Below, piece by piece: positions 34,182 through 45,223 of a stretch of DNA of 64,000 bases. The notes under the pieces are model-generated. The model made no database searches. It was not told where the DNA came from and worked only from the letters and a program-made list of their open reading frames with translations. The stretch is from Acarospora socialis. Taxonomy: Eukaryota > Ascomycota > Lecanoromycetes > Acarosporales > Acarosporaceae. Where the stretch lies: assembly GCA_025617375.2 (NCBI GenBank), contig JAMYGW020000013.1, forward strand, positions 558,001 to 622,000, read 5' to 3'. Made by a program: the position numbers and the translations under genes. Numbering within the stretch: the stretch's first letter is position 1; each line of letters begins with the position of its first letter.

Positions 34182-36206
34182 TCAAAAGGCGTATCGTTTC
34201 TTAAGACAAACCTGCGTGGTGAGGTCCGGGAAAATCTGGCCCTCGACGACGCTGTACTTGACCTCCTTGGGCGTCTCGCCCGCCCAGCGGATATCATAGC
34301 CATCTATCATCTTCGCAAGGATGAGCTTGACTTGCCGGACGGCGAGGAAGCGACCAGGGCACGCTTGCTTTCCGTAGCCGAACCTGTGGTTTACGTGTTT
34401 GATCAGATCTGGGGGTCTGTCCAGCGCATTTTAAGAACCTTGTGGCGAGAGGAAGCGAGGCTGGGTGAGAGACGAGGGACGTTGCGTTTGCTTGAGGGAA
34501 GAGGATGCATGTGACTTACGATAGATACTTGTTGTCAATCTTGAACGCGCTCGAGCTCTCGCCGCCTCCGCCAGCCGTTTTTTTACCCATGAAGCGGTAC
34601 GGGTTGAAGCGGAGCGGGTCTGGATAGTTGTTTGGATCGGTGTGGATCAGTAGCGTCGGGAATGCGATGCGTGAACCGGCCGGGAGGAACAGCTGGTCAT
34701 CGAAGCGGAAGCCGTCGCCAAGGATAGTGCGTTGGCCAGTCACTGCGTGCGGCGGCGGGGATTAGCCGATGTACAATTTTGGCTTTTTCACTCTTGTTTC
34801 TGTGACTTTGTACCAGAAGGATTTGATTTGACTTACAAACGCTCGGGGGATACAGGCGCAGCATCTCCCGGAGGTAGCTATCGAGGAAAGGCATATTGAG
34901 CATGGCGTTTTCGTTCCATCCGCCATGCTCGTCTAGAGCTTTTGAGATTTCCTTGCGGAGAGGCTCGAGGTACTCCGGGGTCATGAGCATTTGGTGTAGA
35001 GTATGTAGAATCAGCGCGCTGGAGACGGCAGACGCGGCAAACGTGATGTGCAGGACGCGGTGTGCGTGGCGGAGCGGAGTGCCTTCCTCGGGCGATGGAA
35101 CTTCACTCTCCACCAGGCCCTGCACCATGTCCATCGGCTTCTCTTTGGTGTCACCAGAAGACAACAACTCGATTCGACGATCGATGAGCGGCAGCAGAAA
35201 CTTAAACACCCGGTTGATGTCACGGCGAAGGCTCCAGGTGCCCAACCAGTACCCCCAGTCGCGGAAGGGGCCCCATGGACGAACGGGCCACATGAAGCCG
35301 CTCATGAGGAAAGACTTGGAGTACCCGGTGATGGCATGGATATAGTCCCTGTTTCTGCACAGCTCTTCTCCCACCAAGACCACGGCGGTCAAGTGATAGA
35401 CAAGAGAAGAGCTGAGGTCGAATGTGTTGAACTTTTTCCAGTCTATCATGAAATTAGAACTCGCCAAAACAGAAAGGTTTGTTGCTTCTTCTCGTGGTAG
35501 CTCTTTTTGGGATGTTTACCATTAGCGTGGCCGAGATTTAGTTGAAACACATAGTCGACTTGAGAGACCTGGCGCGAGAGGAACTGAGCTGAGAAAGAAC
35601 TCCATCGTCAGTACCCATGTCTTTGTCTCGAAGCTTGATTTGCTCACCTAGCCTGGGGTTTATGTACTTTGCCACAATATCAATCTCAACATGATCATGT
35701 CTTCCCACCTTTCCTGTCGTTGCTGTCATGTTGAACATCTGCTCCCGAATTAGGACAGATCTTTTGACGCTTGGAAAGGGTATCTCCCACGTTTTCGAAG
35801 CCTTGACAAAGACTAAGCTTCTCTCGATCCTCCCCTTTCAGCAAGGGTAGATACTTCTCGGGTAGGACAGTGGTTTCCATCCCGCACATAGTGATAACAA
35901 AGGGCTTTCCCAGAGGTTTGATGACCTGATGCACAGTTAGGGCTCATTGAGTGCAGCGGCACGGAGCGAAGGCGGGAGACCTACCTGTGAGTAGCCCTGT
36001 GCGATATATCGATCGAGAGCCAACCGTGGCGCCGTGTCCCATTGTAACCAGGTTAGAAGTCGTGACTTCCCCATACGGATTATCTTGTTACGGTTATAGC
36101 GGTTGGAAGGCAGCACCAAGGTTCTAACAATAAGCAGGACAGCCGCAGCTACCAAAGCCCTTCCTAATGTTGGCGAGAGCCATGGAAAGTCAAGCAGTGA
36201 TTCCAT
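34182..36206 (-). CDS. cytochrome P450 monooxygenase, possibly broken
   Basis: A second, unrelated P450. It has an N-terminal anchor (ALVAAAVLLIVRTLVL) and at least five exons. Conserved parts include MCGMETTVLPEKYLPLLK, KYINPRL, the I-helix region HITFAASAVSSALILHTLHQ, the ExxR helix LDSYLREMLRLYPPS, the FNPYRF segment, and the haem loop FGYGKQACPGRFLA. The C-terminal exon ends VCLKKRYAF with a stop at 34182. The start ATG at 36206 fits. It looks to carry about one break, which could also be a sequence error; otherwise it is complete from anchor to haem loop, so any loss is recent. It is convergent with the intact P450. The family resembles fungal P450s such as ent-kaurene-oxidase-like enzymes; its role in the pathway is not known. 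Confidence 0.75.
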
Positions 36207-36624
36207 GATAAACCAGAAAACTACATTGGGATGAAAAACTATTGTTGAAGACAGGTAAGTGGTAGCCGTGTGTAAAACGTATTACATGCCAATATATGCA
36301 TGGCCGCAGACAGGCAAGTAATAACTTATAACTAGAAAGATGTGTTGGCATGTCCAAAGGAAAGTCACCGAATAATGGTGGCCGCACACCAGAAGAATCA
36401 GACCTTAGGCTGAATGAATGGTACTGTACGAAGGCTATTTGCAAGAATTGTTCGGCATCCCAATTTACGGAACGTAGTCGCTAAAGCTTTGGTGTGGTGC
36501 CGAACAATTTGGCAAATAGCCTTCGTACAAGGAGGCGTTGAATTATATTTTTGTTCATATTACTTCTCAATTGACCACGAAATACGTAGAGTAGGTGCCT
36601 CTTATCGCGACACTACTAGTATCT
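36207..36624. promoter_or_regulatory. region between P450 start and reductase end
   Basis: This 418-base gap carries the promoter of the minus-strand P450 and the 3' end of the GliT-type gene. It contains the foldback repeat listed separately, and otherwise nothing that I recognise. Confidence 0.45.
36425..36529. repeat. foldback inverted repeat, about 33-base arms
   Basis: The left arm, 36425-36457, starts TGTACGAAGGCTATTTGC and ends ATTGTTCGGCA. The right arm, 36497-36529, is its reverse complement with about one indel and one or two mismatches. The loop is 39 bases. A transcript would form a long near-perfect hairpin. It could be a small non-autonomous foldback element, the scar of one, or a structured RNA in the P450 promoter region. 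Confidence 0.8.
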
Positions 36625-37621
36625 CTAGTCTGATTGCAGCTGCCTTACAATGCCAGTCGCGGCGAAAGTCCCAAAGGCCACTCCCGCTATGACGATCTTT
36701 CCTACTGAGCCGATATCTCCAACCGCGAAACAGCCGGGCTCGGTGGTCTCGTTGAAAGGAGGGCTAACCTTGAGCTCCCCACCCGAAGGGGCTCTTTCGA
36801 GATTGAGCGTTTTGGCAAAGTCGAGGTTCATCTCGTTTCTCGGTCCGTGCACGAGAAACGCGTGAGTAACGGAGCTCCCGTCCTCAAACTCAATCGTGGT
36901 GTCGGCGGCCGTCTTCTCCTTGATAAGACGCTTGATGGGACGCAGATCAATTTGGATGCCTTTTTTCGCCACCATTGGTTCGATCAAAGCTGCAACTGAA
37001 TCCGAACCGTTTGTGTATACAGTGACATGGTCAGAAAACTGCAAGGCATTCCGAGCAAGGCCGTTGGTAATCTGGGGCACCTGAGCCATCAAATCGACAG
37101 CTAGAACGCCGACAGATTTGGCACCGCGATCCTCGTACCCGTGACAGAAGAGGCAGTGGTAGCTGAGCAAGTTAGTGCGAGAAAAGCCGAAGCGTTACGA
37201 AGATAGGCCTCGACTGGACTCACATGCCCTTAATCCAGCATTCCTCGTAGCCTGGGATGTCTGGAAAGATATCGCTGACTCCGGTGGCAAGAATCAACTT
37301 CTTGCCACTCCAAGCCTTTCCTGAGGCGTCGATGGCATGAAAACTCCCACTGGTGTCCTTAATGACTGATATCACGGCGAGATCAACGAACCGAACGGTA
37401 TCATATCGCGCCAACAACTCCTTCCTGGCTGCAGCACGGTATTCCTTTGGGTCAGCATGGTCCCAAGTTGGAAGCATGTGAACGTGATGTGTTGATTGAT
37501 TGCGATACACGCCCGAGTCAAAGACCGCCGTCGTGTATCGAGCTCGGGACAGACAGAGAGCAGCTGAGAGGCCTGCCGGACCTCCACCAACGATAAGCAC
37601 ATCCACTGCTTCTGATGACAT
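36625..37621 (-). CDS. gliT: CxxC flavoprotein oxidoreductase, GliT type
   Basis: FAD-dependent thiol oxidoreductase. In ETP clusters GliT-type enzymes close the transannular disulfide bridge and protect the producer from its own toxin. Two exons, 37621-37224 and 37162-36625, give 311 residues; the intron has GTGAGT and GCTCAG ends and rebuilds CWIKGIYHCLFCHGYE. Motifs in order: FAD-binding VGGGPAGLSAALCLSRA, the active-site pair CLFC (about residues 136 and 139) followed by HGYED, the second nucleotide-binding region, and the FAD-contacting CFAVGDIG near the end. The spacing and CxFCHGYE context fit GliT/HlmI/TdpA-type enzymes rather than general thioredoxin reductase. It is divergent from the synthetase at 38315 across a 693-base shared promoter. 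It reads intact. Confidence 0.92.
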
Positions 37622-38314
37622 GATGGGCACTATGAGTATGAGTGTAATGGGTGGGTGGAGTGGGAGGCATAGTAGATAGTAGATAGTATTCACAACACGT
37701 CTTCTTTTACCGCCCGCACTCTTGTCACATGTAATTTACAATCAACGAGTACCGTACACAATAAAACAGAGCAGAGCCGCCATTGACTACAGTCAACTAG
37801 ACCCAACCAAGCTTAAGGGCTCGGAACTTAGTGAACTTAGTGGGCGGCAGCTACACAATACCAGTACCTTACTTACGGGAGCGGCAACTAATCTTAGTGG
37901 ACGGCAACTAAACTTAGGGAGCGGCAACTAATCTTAATGGGCGGCCACTAAACTTATGGGGGCCGGCACTAGGTACTCTGCTCTGTACCAGTACGAGTAC
38001 TCCTTGCGAGTGGAAGGCTGACTTGCAGCGCCGACATATTCACCTGAAGAGAATGTGTGAAGCATAACCACACTTCTTCCTTTCTCACGTCACGTTAATT
38101 ATGTACGGTACGCATCGGGCAGTAACGCTATGGCCCATCACTATATGCTCTTGCCTCTCAAGAATACGAATAATGAAACAGCACAAGTTCAGAATTAATG
38201 CATTGTACCGATCTCTTTATATGCATGAGCCACACGTGAAATGGCATATGAGTCGATCAGTCTATGTCGATACATTGAGCGCAATCCTTTTACCGCCTGT
38301 TTTCGCTGCACCGA
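37622..38314. promoter_or_regulatory. bidirectional promoter, reductase and synthetase
   Basis: This gap separates the two divergent core genes of the cluster. Its middle carries the 20-base tandem repeats listed separately, and related half-copies containing GGAACTTAGTG lie just left at 37830-37860. No full TCGGN3CCGA site was seen. The repeats are the best candidate for a pathway-specific binding array (inference). Confidence 0.6.
37881..37960. repeat. 20-base tandem repeat, four copies
   Basis: Four contiguous units of exactly 20 bases. Each follows the pattern G/A-CGGC-A/C-ACTAA/T-A/T-CTTA, with copies alternating between CTAATCTTA and CTAAACTTA, so a 40-base super-unit repeats twice. 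Degenerate partial units flank it at 37830-37860 and near 37965. The strict spacing, close to two helical turns, places each copy on the same face of the DNA, as expected of a regulator-binding array. Confidence 0.85.
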
Positions 38315-41300
38315 ATGGATCACGTACCAATCAGAGATTCATCACTGACAGGACTGATCTCAAGGCATGCCACCGCACGACCGGATGCTCTAGCAGCAAC
38401 ATGTGGGGACAAACGTCTTACATATGAAGATCTCGAGTCAGCCAGCTCCAAGCTGGCTCTACTTCTGCACACCAAAGGCGTTCGAAGGGGTCATAGGGTA
38501 GTGGTGCTGACTACGCGATGTCTCGAGATCGTCGTCCTCTTCTGTGCTGTCTTGAAGACTGGAGCGTGTTATGTTCCGTTGGATCGGGATAACTTGCACA
38601 GTAACCGCATTTCACACGTTGTTAGGCATGTTCAGCCAACTATTGCACTGGTCACTGGGTCCGTCCCTGAATTGGAATGTCCTACACTGTCTTGGGATGA
38701 GGTGAATAGCACCGCCAACGATGCAGTACTCCCCACAGGCTGTGAATCGCCCCAGAGCAAGCTTGATGGGTTGGGACCCGAAGACCTTGCCTATATCATC
38801 TTCACCTCAGGAACGACGTCTAGCCCTAAGGGTGTAATGGTACCCCATCGTGCAATCCTTAACTACGTCCAACAAGGTAGTCTCGAAGTGCCTTTCAACA
38901 TGCGCGTCTCCCCTTCCGACAAGGTCCTCCTAATCTTTTCTCCCGCTTTTGATGGTAGTAGTGCTCCTTCTCCTAAGCCATGAGCCACATATCTGACAGT
39001 GATCAGCTTGTACTGGGGTCATATTCTCGACACTCTGCAACGGAGGAGCGCTGATCATTGCAGATACCGACAAGCTCGATTCATGCCTTAGGGAGTGCAG
39101 TATTCTACCGTGCACACCTTCTATCCTTCGCTCCATCAGTATTCCAGAACGCTATGACAATGTACGCGCAATCTTTCTTGGAGGGGAAGCACCTACCGTG
39201 AACCTGATATCTGCATGGTCGAACTCCTTTCGCAATATTTACAACTGTTACGGGCCAAGCGAAACCACCTGCGCCTCATTGATTGCAGAAGTCTTGCCAG
39301 GCAGGCCAATTACCTTAGGCCATCCAATGCCCAATAGCCGCATACTGCTCTTCAACGATGCTCGTCAACCCTGCGAGGAGGGGGAGATCTGGATTTGCGG
39401 ACCGGGGCTGGCAACCGGATACCTCAATGATGAATCTTTGACTCGTGCAAAATTCATATATCACGAGAAAACCCGATTCTATCGGACAGGAGACTATGCG
39501 AAGAGGCAGCAAGGAGAGCTATTTTTCTTGGGACGTGGAGATAGCATGATAAAGAACCGTGGTTTCCTCGTGAACGTTGAAACCGAAGTCATCCCAGCCA
39601 TTTGTTCGCAGAACGGAGTGGATTCAGCCATTGCGTTCCAGTCGAACGGCAAACTATTCGCGTTTGTGACCCCTGCCAGTTGCAAGCCGCACCGAATTCG
39701 TCTTGGAATAGCCCAGACATACGACTCTTTTCTGGTGCCGGACCACATATACTGTTTGAATGAGTTCCCACTCACTTCAAATGGGAAAGTCGACGTGCAA
39801 GGCCTCTGCAATAATCTCGCAATGTTCTGCAAGGCTGGTCCCCGTATGGTAGAATCAACAACTGCCAATGCGACCACTCTCAAATCAGTGGTAGCTAAAA
39901 GCTTAGGTCTGGATATCGGTCATGTTGATGAGAACTCTTCTTTCTGGGAACTAGGAGGAAATTCGCTCTCTGCCATTCAAGTATTGACCAGCTTACGGTC
40001 CTATAATCTGTCGACCTCCATATCACAGCTCCTAGGCCCCAACAGTTTGATCTCTCTCAGCTCGGAGTTGACTCCCTGTCAGCACTTGGTACGGGATAAA
40101 GAGCAAATCAGCTCGACAAGGCCGTTCCCGATAACTGCCATCCAGGAAAGAATGCTGAGTGCATCGTTGAGGTGCCCTATTCAGAGTTATATGGTCTTGA
40201 GCATGGAGATACCCACTGGCCTCTCTGATCTTCAAGCAAGTCATTTTCGGCGCAGTGGGGAAATTCTTCTCAAGCGACATTCAGTCTTGACTTCTTCCTT
40301 TGACTTAGGCGAGCACTCAGTGCAAATTGCCGACCATCTGAAGCTGGATTGGCAGACAGTAACAGTAACAACGAATGAAGATTGGGAGATTGAGCATCGC
40401 AGGCAAATGCACCATCTTCTTTTGCGTATGCAAGCTTCCGACCCATTCAGTCATGAAGCCATGTTTCGTCTGATTGTTCAACCTGGCCATAGATCTCAGC
40501 TTCTTTGGCTTGTTCACCATTCACGGATAGATGGCTGGTCAATGAAAATTTTGATTGAAGAGTGGCAAGCAATACTTGATGGGCGCGCTCTTCCGGATGC
40601 TCCACAGTTCTTTGAGGTGGCACTAATCCGAAAATCCATTGGTAATGCTCTGCCGGTATGTGCGCACAGCTTCTGGAATGCCATAATGGAAAAGCAATCT
40701 AAGGCAAAGTCTCTTGACTTCCCCAGGAACGCTGGGTTAGTGACCTTGGATGACACATATGAAGCGCATATTTGTTCAGGGTTATCGGTTAAGCATGTTC
40801 AAGCAACATGCCGCCAATTTGGGGTGTCTTCGAGTGCAGCATTCTATGGAGCATGGGCGCTTCTTCTGATGCATTATTCTGGATCTGATACTGCATCTTT
40901 TGGAGCAGTGTTCTCCGGTCGTAATCTCCCCATGAATGGCGCAGACCGAGTGGTAGGACCCATGATCAACGTTTGCCCTTTTCCAGTTCAAGTTGACGAT
41001 CACTGCGGAAAAATCCAATGGCTACACAGTATCCAATTACAAATCAACCAGATGAGCGACATGCAATGGAGTGCAGATCACTACATCTCTCAGAGCTCAC
41101 GCAAGGATCGTCCTCTTCCATATGATACTCTCGTTTCAGTTCAATTTGACGCATCAGATCTTAATTGGTGTTGTGAAGCAATGCCAACCCCGTGGAAGCT
41201 TCGTGAGACACAAATCACCGAGTTTCCCTGGACCCTGCTTATTGAGACCGACAACCACGATTTCAAGTTTCGGTTGTTATATCAGCCCACGATGACTAGC

Positions 41301-44300
41301 TTGTCACTCACAACCCGCGCCGTGAATCACTTCAAGAACATTCTTCTCGCAATCCTAGACCCTGAGCTTCATCAGGTACATCTTGTGCAAAAGAAGTTAC
41401 TGAGCACTCTTGAACTTCAGGCGCTGACTCAGAAGGATCAGAACTCTGCTACACCGCCTGTAGAACAAGTCAGTATAAAGAAGGCTTTTGAATCCGCAGC
41501 ACATACTCATGCGGATCTGGTGGCTTTGGAATCATTGTCTCAGTCGATGACCTATCGAGATCTTGAAGTGGCGGCCAATGCTCTTTCATGGGAGCTCATG
41601 CCCAGTGCAGGGCCAGGGAAGACCGTGGCTATACTCTCTGATGGGAGTCTAAACTGGATCATTGGCATGATTGCTGTCATCAAAACCGGTGCAGTTTATT
41701 GTCCAATTGATGTGAACCAGCCAAAACCACGCGCAGGAAGAATGCTTCTATTAAGCGGTGCAAGCGTTCTCATTGCGCCTGAAATGCGGTACTTTTCCTT
41801 CCTGGAACCGCCAAAGGGTTGCCGTAAAGTTGTCGTTCACGATGTCCTGGAGGCTCAGAGCCATACCAGGAATCCGTTGCCGGACAGAGCTTCCTTGGAA
41901 GATCCCGTCTACTTGATCTTTACATCTGGCACTTCTGGGACTCCGAAAGGCGTGCGCGCAAACAGCCGTGGTCTTCTTTCGTATATCTCCTACGGCCCGG
42001 CGCGATTACATGCAGCTCCAGGTAGAAGAATTGCGCAAATGTTCTCTGTCGGCTTTGACGCGTGCGCTGCTGAGGTTTTTGGCACTCTGTGCTATGGCGG
42101 GACTCTACTTTTGAAATACCCCGATGATTTTCTTGGCAATCTTCGTACTGCAAATGCAGCAATGATGACACCATCATTCCTTTCAGCTTGTGACTCAGCC
42201 GACTTCCCAAACTTGGAAACGATTGTTTTAGGAGGAGAGGTAGTTCCACAAGATCTAGCAGATGCCTGGTCGAATGGGCGGCGCCTGTATAACGGATACG
42301 GCCCATGCGAATGCACGGTGGGATCTATCTTTTCACGATTGACTCCAGGATTGAAAGTGACCTTGGGCCGTCCTATCCCGGGGATGTCGGCTTATATCCT
42401 GAATGAAACCCGCGCATTAGTGCCCGTCGGCATCGCTGGCGAAATCTACTTGACTGGCTGTCAAGTGACAGGCAGCTATTTCATTTGTAACGAGAAGGAC
42501 CAAGATCGATTCCTCCCCGATCCTTGGCGCCCCGGGCAGACAATGTTTCGTACAGGCGACTCAGGTCGGTGGACAGAATCAATGGAGGTCGATTATCTTG
42601 GCAGACTGGATAGGCAAGTCAAAATACGTGGTTTCAGGATCAACCTGGAAGAAGTCGAAACCGCTATTCGGCAATCGTCTCCAGGTATCAAACAAGTCGC
42701 GGTTGTCGTCTCGAACGGCTCTCTGCTTGCGTGTATATGTCCAGAAGACTTAGAGGAAGGTCAGATCATAAAGAAGCTTCGCGCGTTGCTACCACACTTC
42801 TCACTGCCGTCACGTTTTGCAAAGCTGGATCATCTGCCCCTATCTGCCAACCAGAAGGTTGACTACAGAGCTTTGGCTGAATGGCACCCACCAGGCCCAC
42901 AGCACGTTATCCTGCCTTCGATGGAGTTGCCACGTTTTCTTGCACAAGTCTGGAAAGAAATCCTCCAGCATCAGCAAAACAGCGATCCAGAGATCAGCCT
43001 ACAGGACGACTTTTTGCAACTCGGTGGCCACTCTCTTTTGCAACTCCAACTTGCTCGCAAGCTCTCCGCGTATCTCAAGTGTACGGTTCCTTTGAAGACC
43101 GTCATCTTGAACACAGTATTGTCGGATCAAGCAGAAGCACTGCGCGGAGTCGTTGAACCCCTAGGAGATCCGCGACCACGGCGTACCATGTTTCTTGCAT
43201 GGAAAAGAAACAGCGCCAAGACTTTAGAGACGATGGTCTCATCCAGAGAAGAAGAGATGATTGCTTTGACCCGCCAGCATACCATCAAATCTGCTTTTAA
43301 TATGCCATGTTTGTTCCAGATAAAAGGAGCCATTGATATCACTCACTTGGCTTCAGCTATTCGTCAGGTCCTCCTTGCTGATAGGACCCTTCGAAGTCGG
43401 TATAGATATAGTGACAGAAAGCTCGTTCGCCATGTTAGTGACACAGCATCTTTGTTAGAGATCCGGACAGTAAATGGCCTGGAGCTGGTGGATTTCGAAG
43501 CAGACGTCAACAGGCCATTCAATCATGAGACCGACCAACTCTTGAGAATTCTGCTTTTCCAAACAAATACAGCATTATCCTACCTCCTTGTTATCGCACA
43601 TCACAGCATCATGGACGGCACTTCCTTGAACTTGTTCTTTCGATCGATCCAGGAGCGCTATGAGCGTGAGATAGGGCACCATCACAGTGTTTCGCAATAC
43701 AACCATGTGGGAAAGAGCACGCCTACAACTGAGCGACATGATGCACACCTCAAGGCAGATTACTTAGACTGGCTCAATTGGAGAGCCTCCGTGATCGAGG
43801 AGCCACCGCACCCATTCTGGAGAGAATATTTGTCTGAACGAACTGCGCCGTTCCTTACGATGGAGAGTACATTGTCGTTCGAAAATAAAGAAGGACTCTT
43901 CACAAAGGCTGTTCCTCAGGATCTTGTTCAGGCAATGGCATCAACATGCGCGAAGCAACACATCAGCGAGCAGCAAATGATGCTCGCATCTATGACACTC
44001 ACGGTAAGCGCCATCTACGGCGTCGACGACATCGTCATCGCCATCCCATTCTCTGACCGTAACGAACCTGGGACCGAGCGAATTCTAGGCCTCTTGTCGG
44101 ACCGATTGCCGATCCGGCTCCAACTTGGCCAGGAACTCAAGTCTCGCGATAGCTTCTTGACGGCAGTAAAGTCAAGCAACGAGCAAGCACTCGCCAACGC
44201 CATGCCTTATCTTCAAATACTCGAGACTCTCTCGACAGCCGAACCGCTGTTTGATCTTATGATGTCCTACCATCCCCGCGGCGCCGCCGCGACGCTCGAG

Positions 44301-44588
44301 CTTCCTGGCTGTACCGTCTCCAGCCAGCGTTTGAAGGCCCGTGGCGCGAAGTTCCCATGCACGTTCGAAGCCTTTGAGCGGGATGACGGTGTTCTCTTGG
44401 ACGTAGAATACATGGCCGAGAGGATAAGTTCCTCCCAGATCGCCACTCTGGCTGCCGTTTTCGAGAAGGCCCTGGAACTGCTGTGTCGAGACGCTCTGCC
44501 GTCTAAGCCCGAACCTGCAGACAGCATCTGTGATATGCGCGGCATCTTGACGGCATTTGTGGACGAAATACGCTCTACAAGTGATTGA
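38315..44588 (+). CDS. gliP: non-ribosomal dipeptide synthetase, GliP type (A-T-C-A-T-C)
   Basis: Makes the cyclic dipeptide scaffold of an ETP-type metabolite (family knowledge; the two amino acids are not determined here). Exons 38315-38954 and 39007-44588 give 2,073 residues; the 52-base intron rebuilds FSPAFDACTGVIFSTLCNGG. Domains: A1, residues about 10-475 (AYIIFTSGTTSSPKGVMV, core lysine in LTSNGKVD); T1 with the carrier serine near 534 (LGGNSLSAIQ); C1 about 580-1010 (HHSRIDG near 719); A2 about 1035-1510 (YLIFTSGTSGTPKGVRA, NGYGPCECTVG, LSANQKVDYRAL); T2 serine near 1555 (LGGHSLLQLQ); C2 about 1620-2040 (HHSIMDG near 1745). Both C domains keep HHxxxDG, and both A domains keep the catalytic lysine. 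No third T domain and no thioesterase follow. The frame is open over 5.5 kb, so it looks functional. Confidence 0.93.
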
Positions 44589-45223
44589 TGTCTGCGATCT
44601 ACAGGTCGCATACGTTAGGCTACTCAGCATACTCAGGGGCATGAAGTGAGACCTGGTCTACCCTCCAGAGTTCTAGACGCTACTTCGCTCACCTCGGCTA
44701 CTTCGGAAAGTCATATGTACTCATTATTGCGAGTGAAGTATCTAAAGTGCGCAGTCTTTTACATATCTTGGGAAATGAATTGAGTCCTCCATCCTTGGGT
44801 AAAAGCAGATGCAAGAAACGGAGACTATGGGCCTTGGACTACTTCAGCGCTGGAGACCGGACCAATCTAGATAGCAGAGAAGACCCATTAAGCCAAATGG
44901 GTAGCTGGTAGATTGTAAATGGCCAATTCTCATGTAGAAGCATGAGCCTGCATCATGCCTCCTAAGTAAGCAGTTGAACTGTTTAGATACCGACGGTGCT
45001 GTTTGTCTCCTTTCTGCTGACCGACAGAGCTTTAATTGCCGACATACAATGTGTCAACAGGTGTACTTTGTCGAATGAAGAAGCGAGAAACACGCCGTGC
45101 GGCAGTCATCCTCATCGCACGAGATAGAGAGCGGACCAGTGTCATCCAGTACTTAAGTTTAAAGAGATGGCATGAGGGAGTTGACGCCCCCTTCCTGTTA
45201 AGGTGGGATTATAGATCCACATA
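44589..45223. other. gap between synthetase and fossil P450
   Basis: The 635 bases show no gene. They hold the 3' flank of the synthetase and what would have been the promoter of the P450 locus, with an AT-rich patch near 44,740-44,780. Confidence 0.45.
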
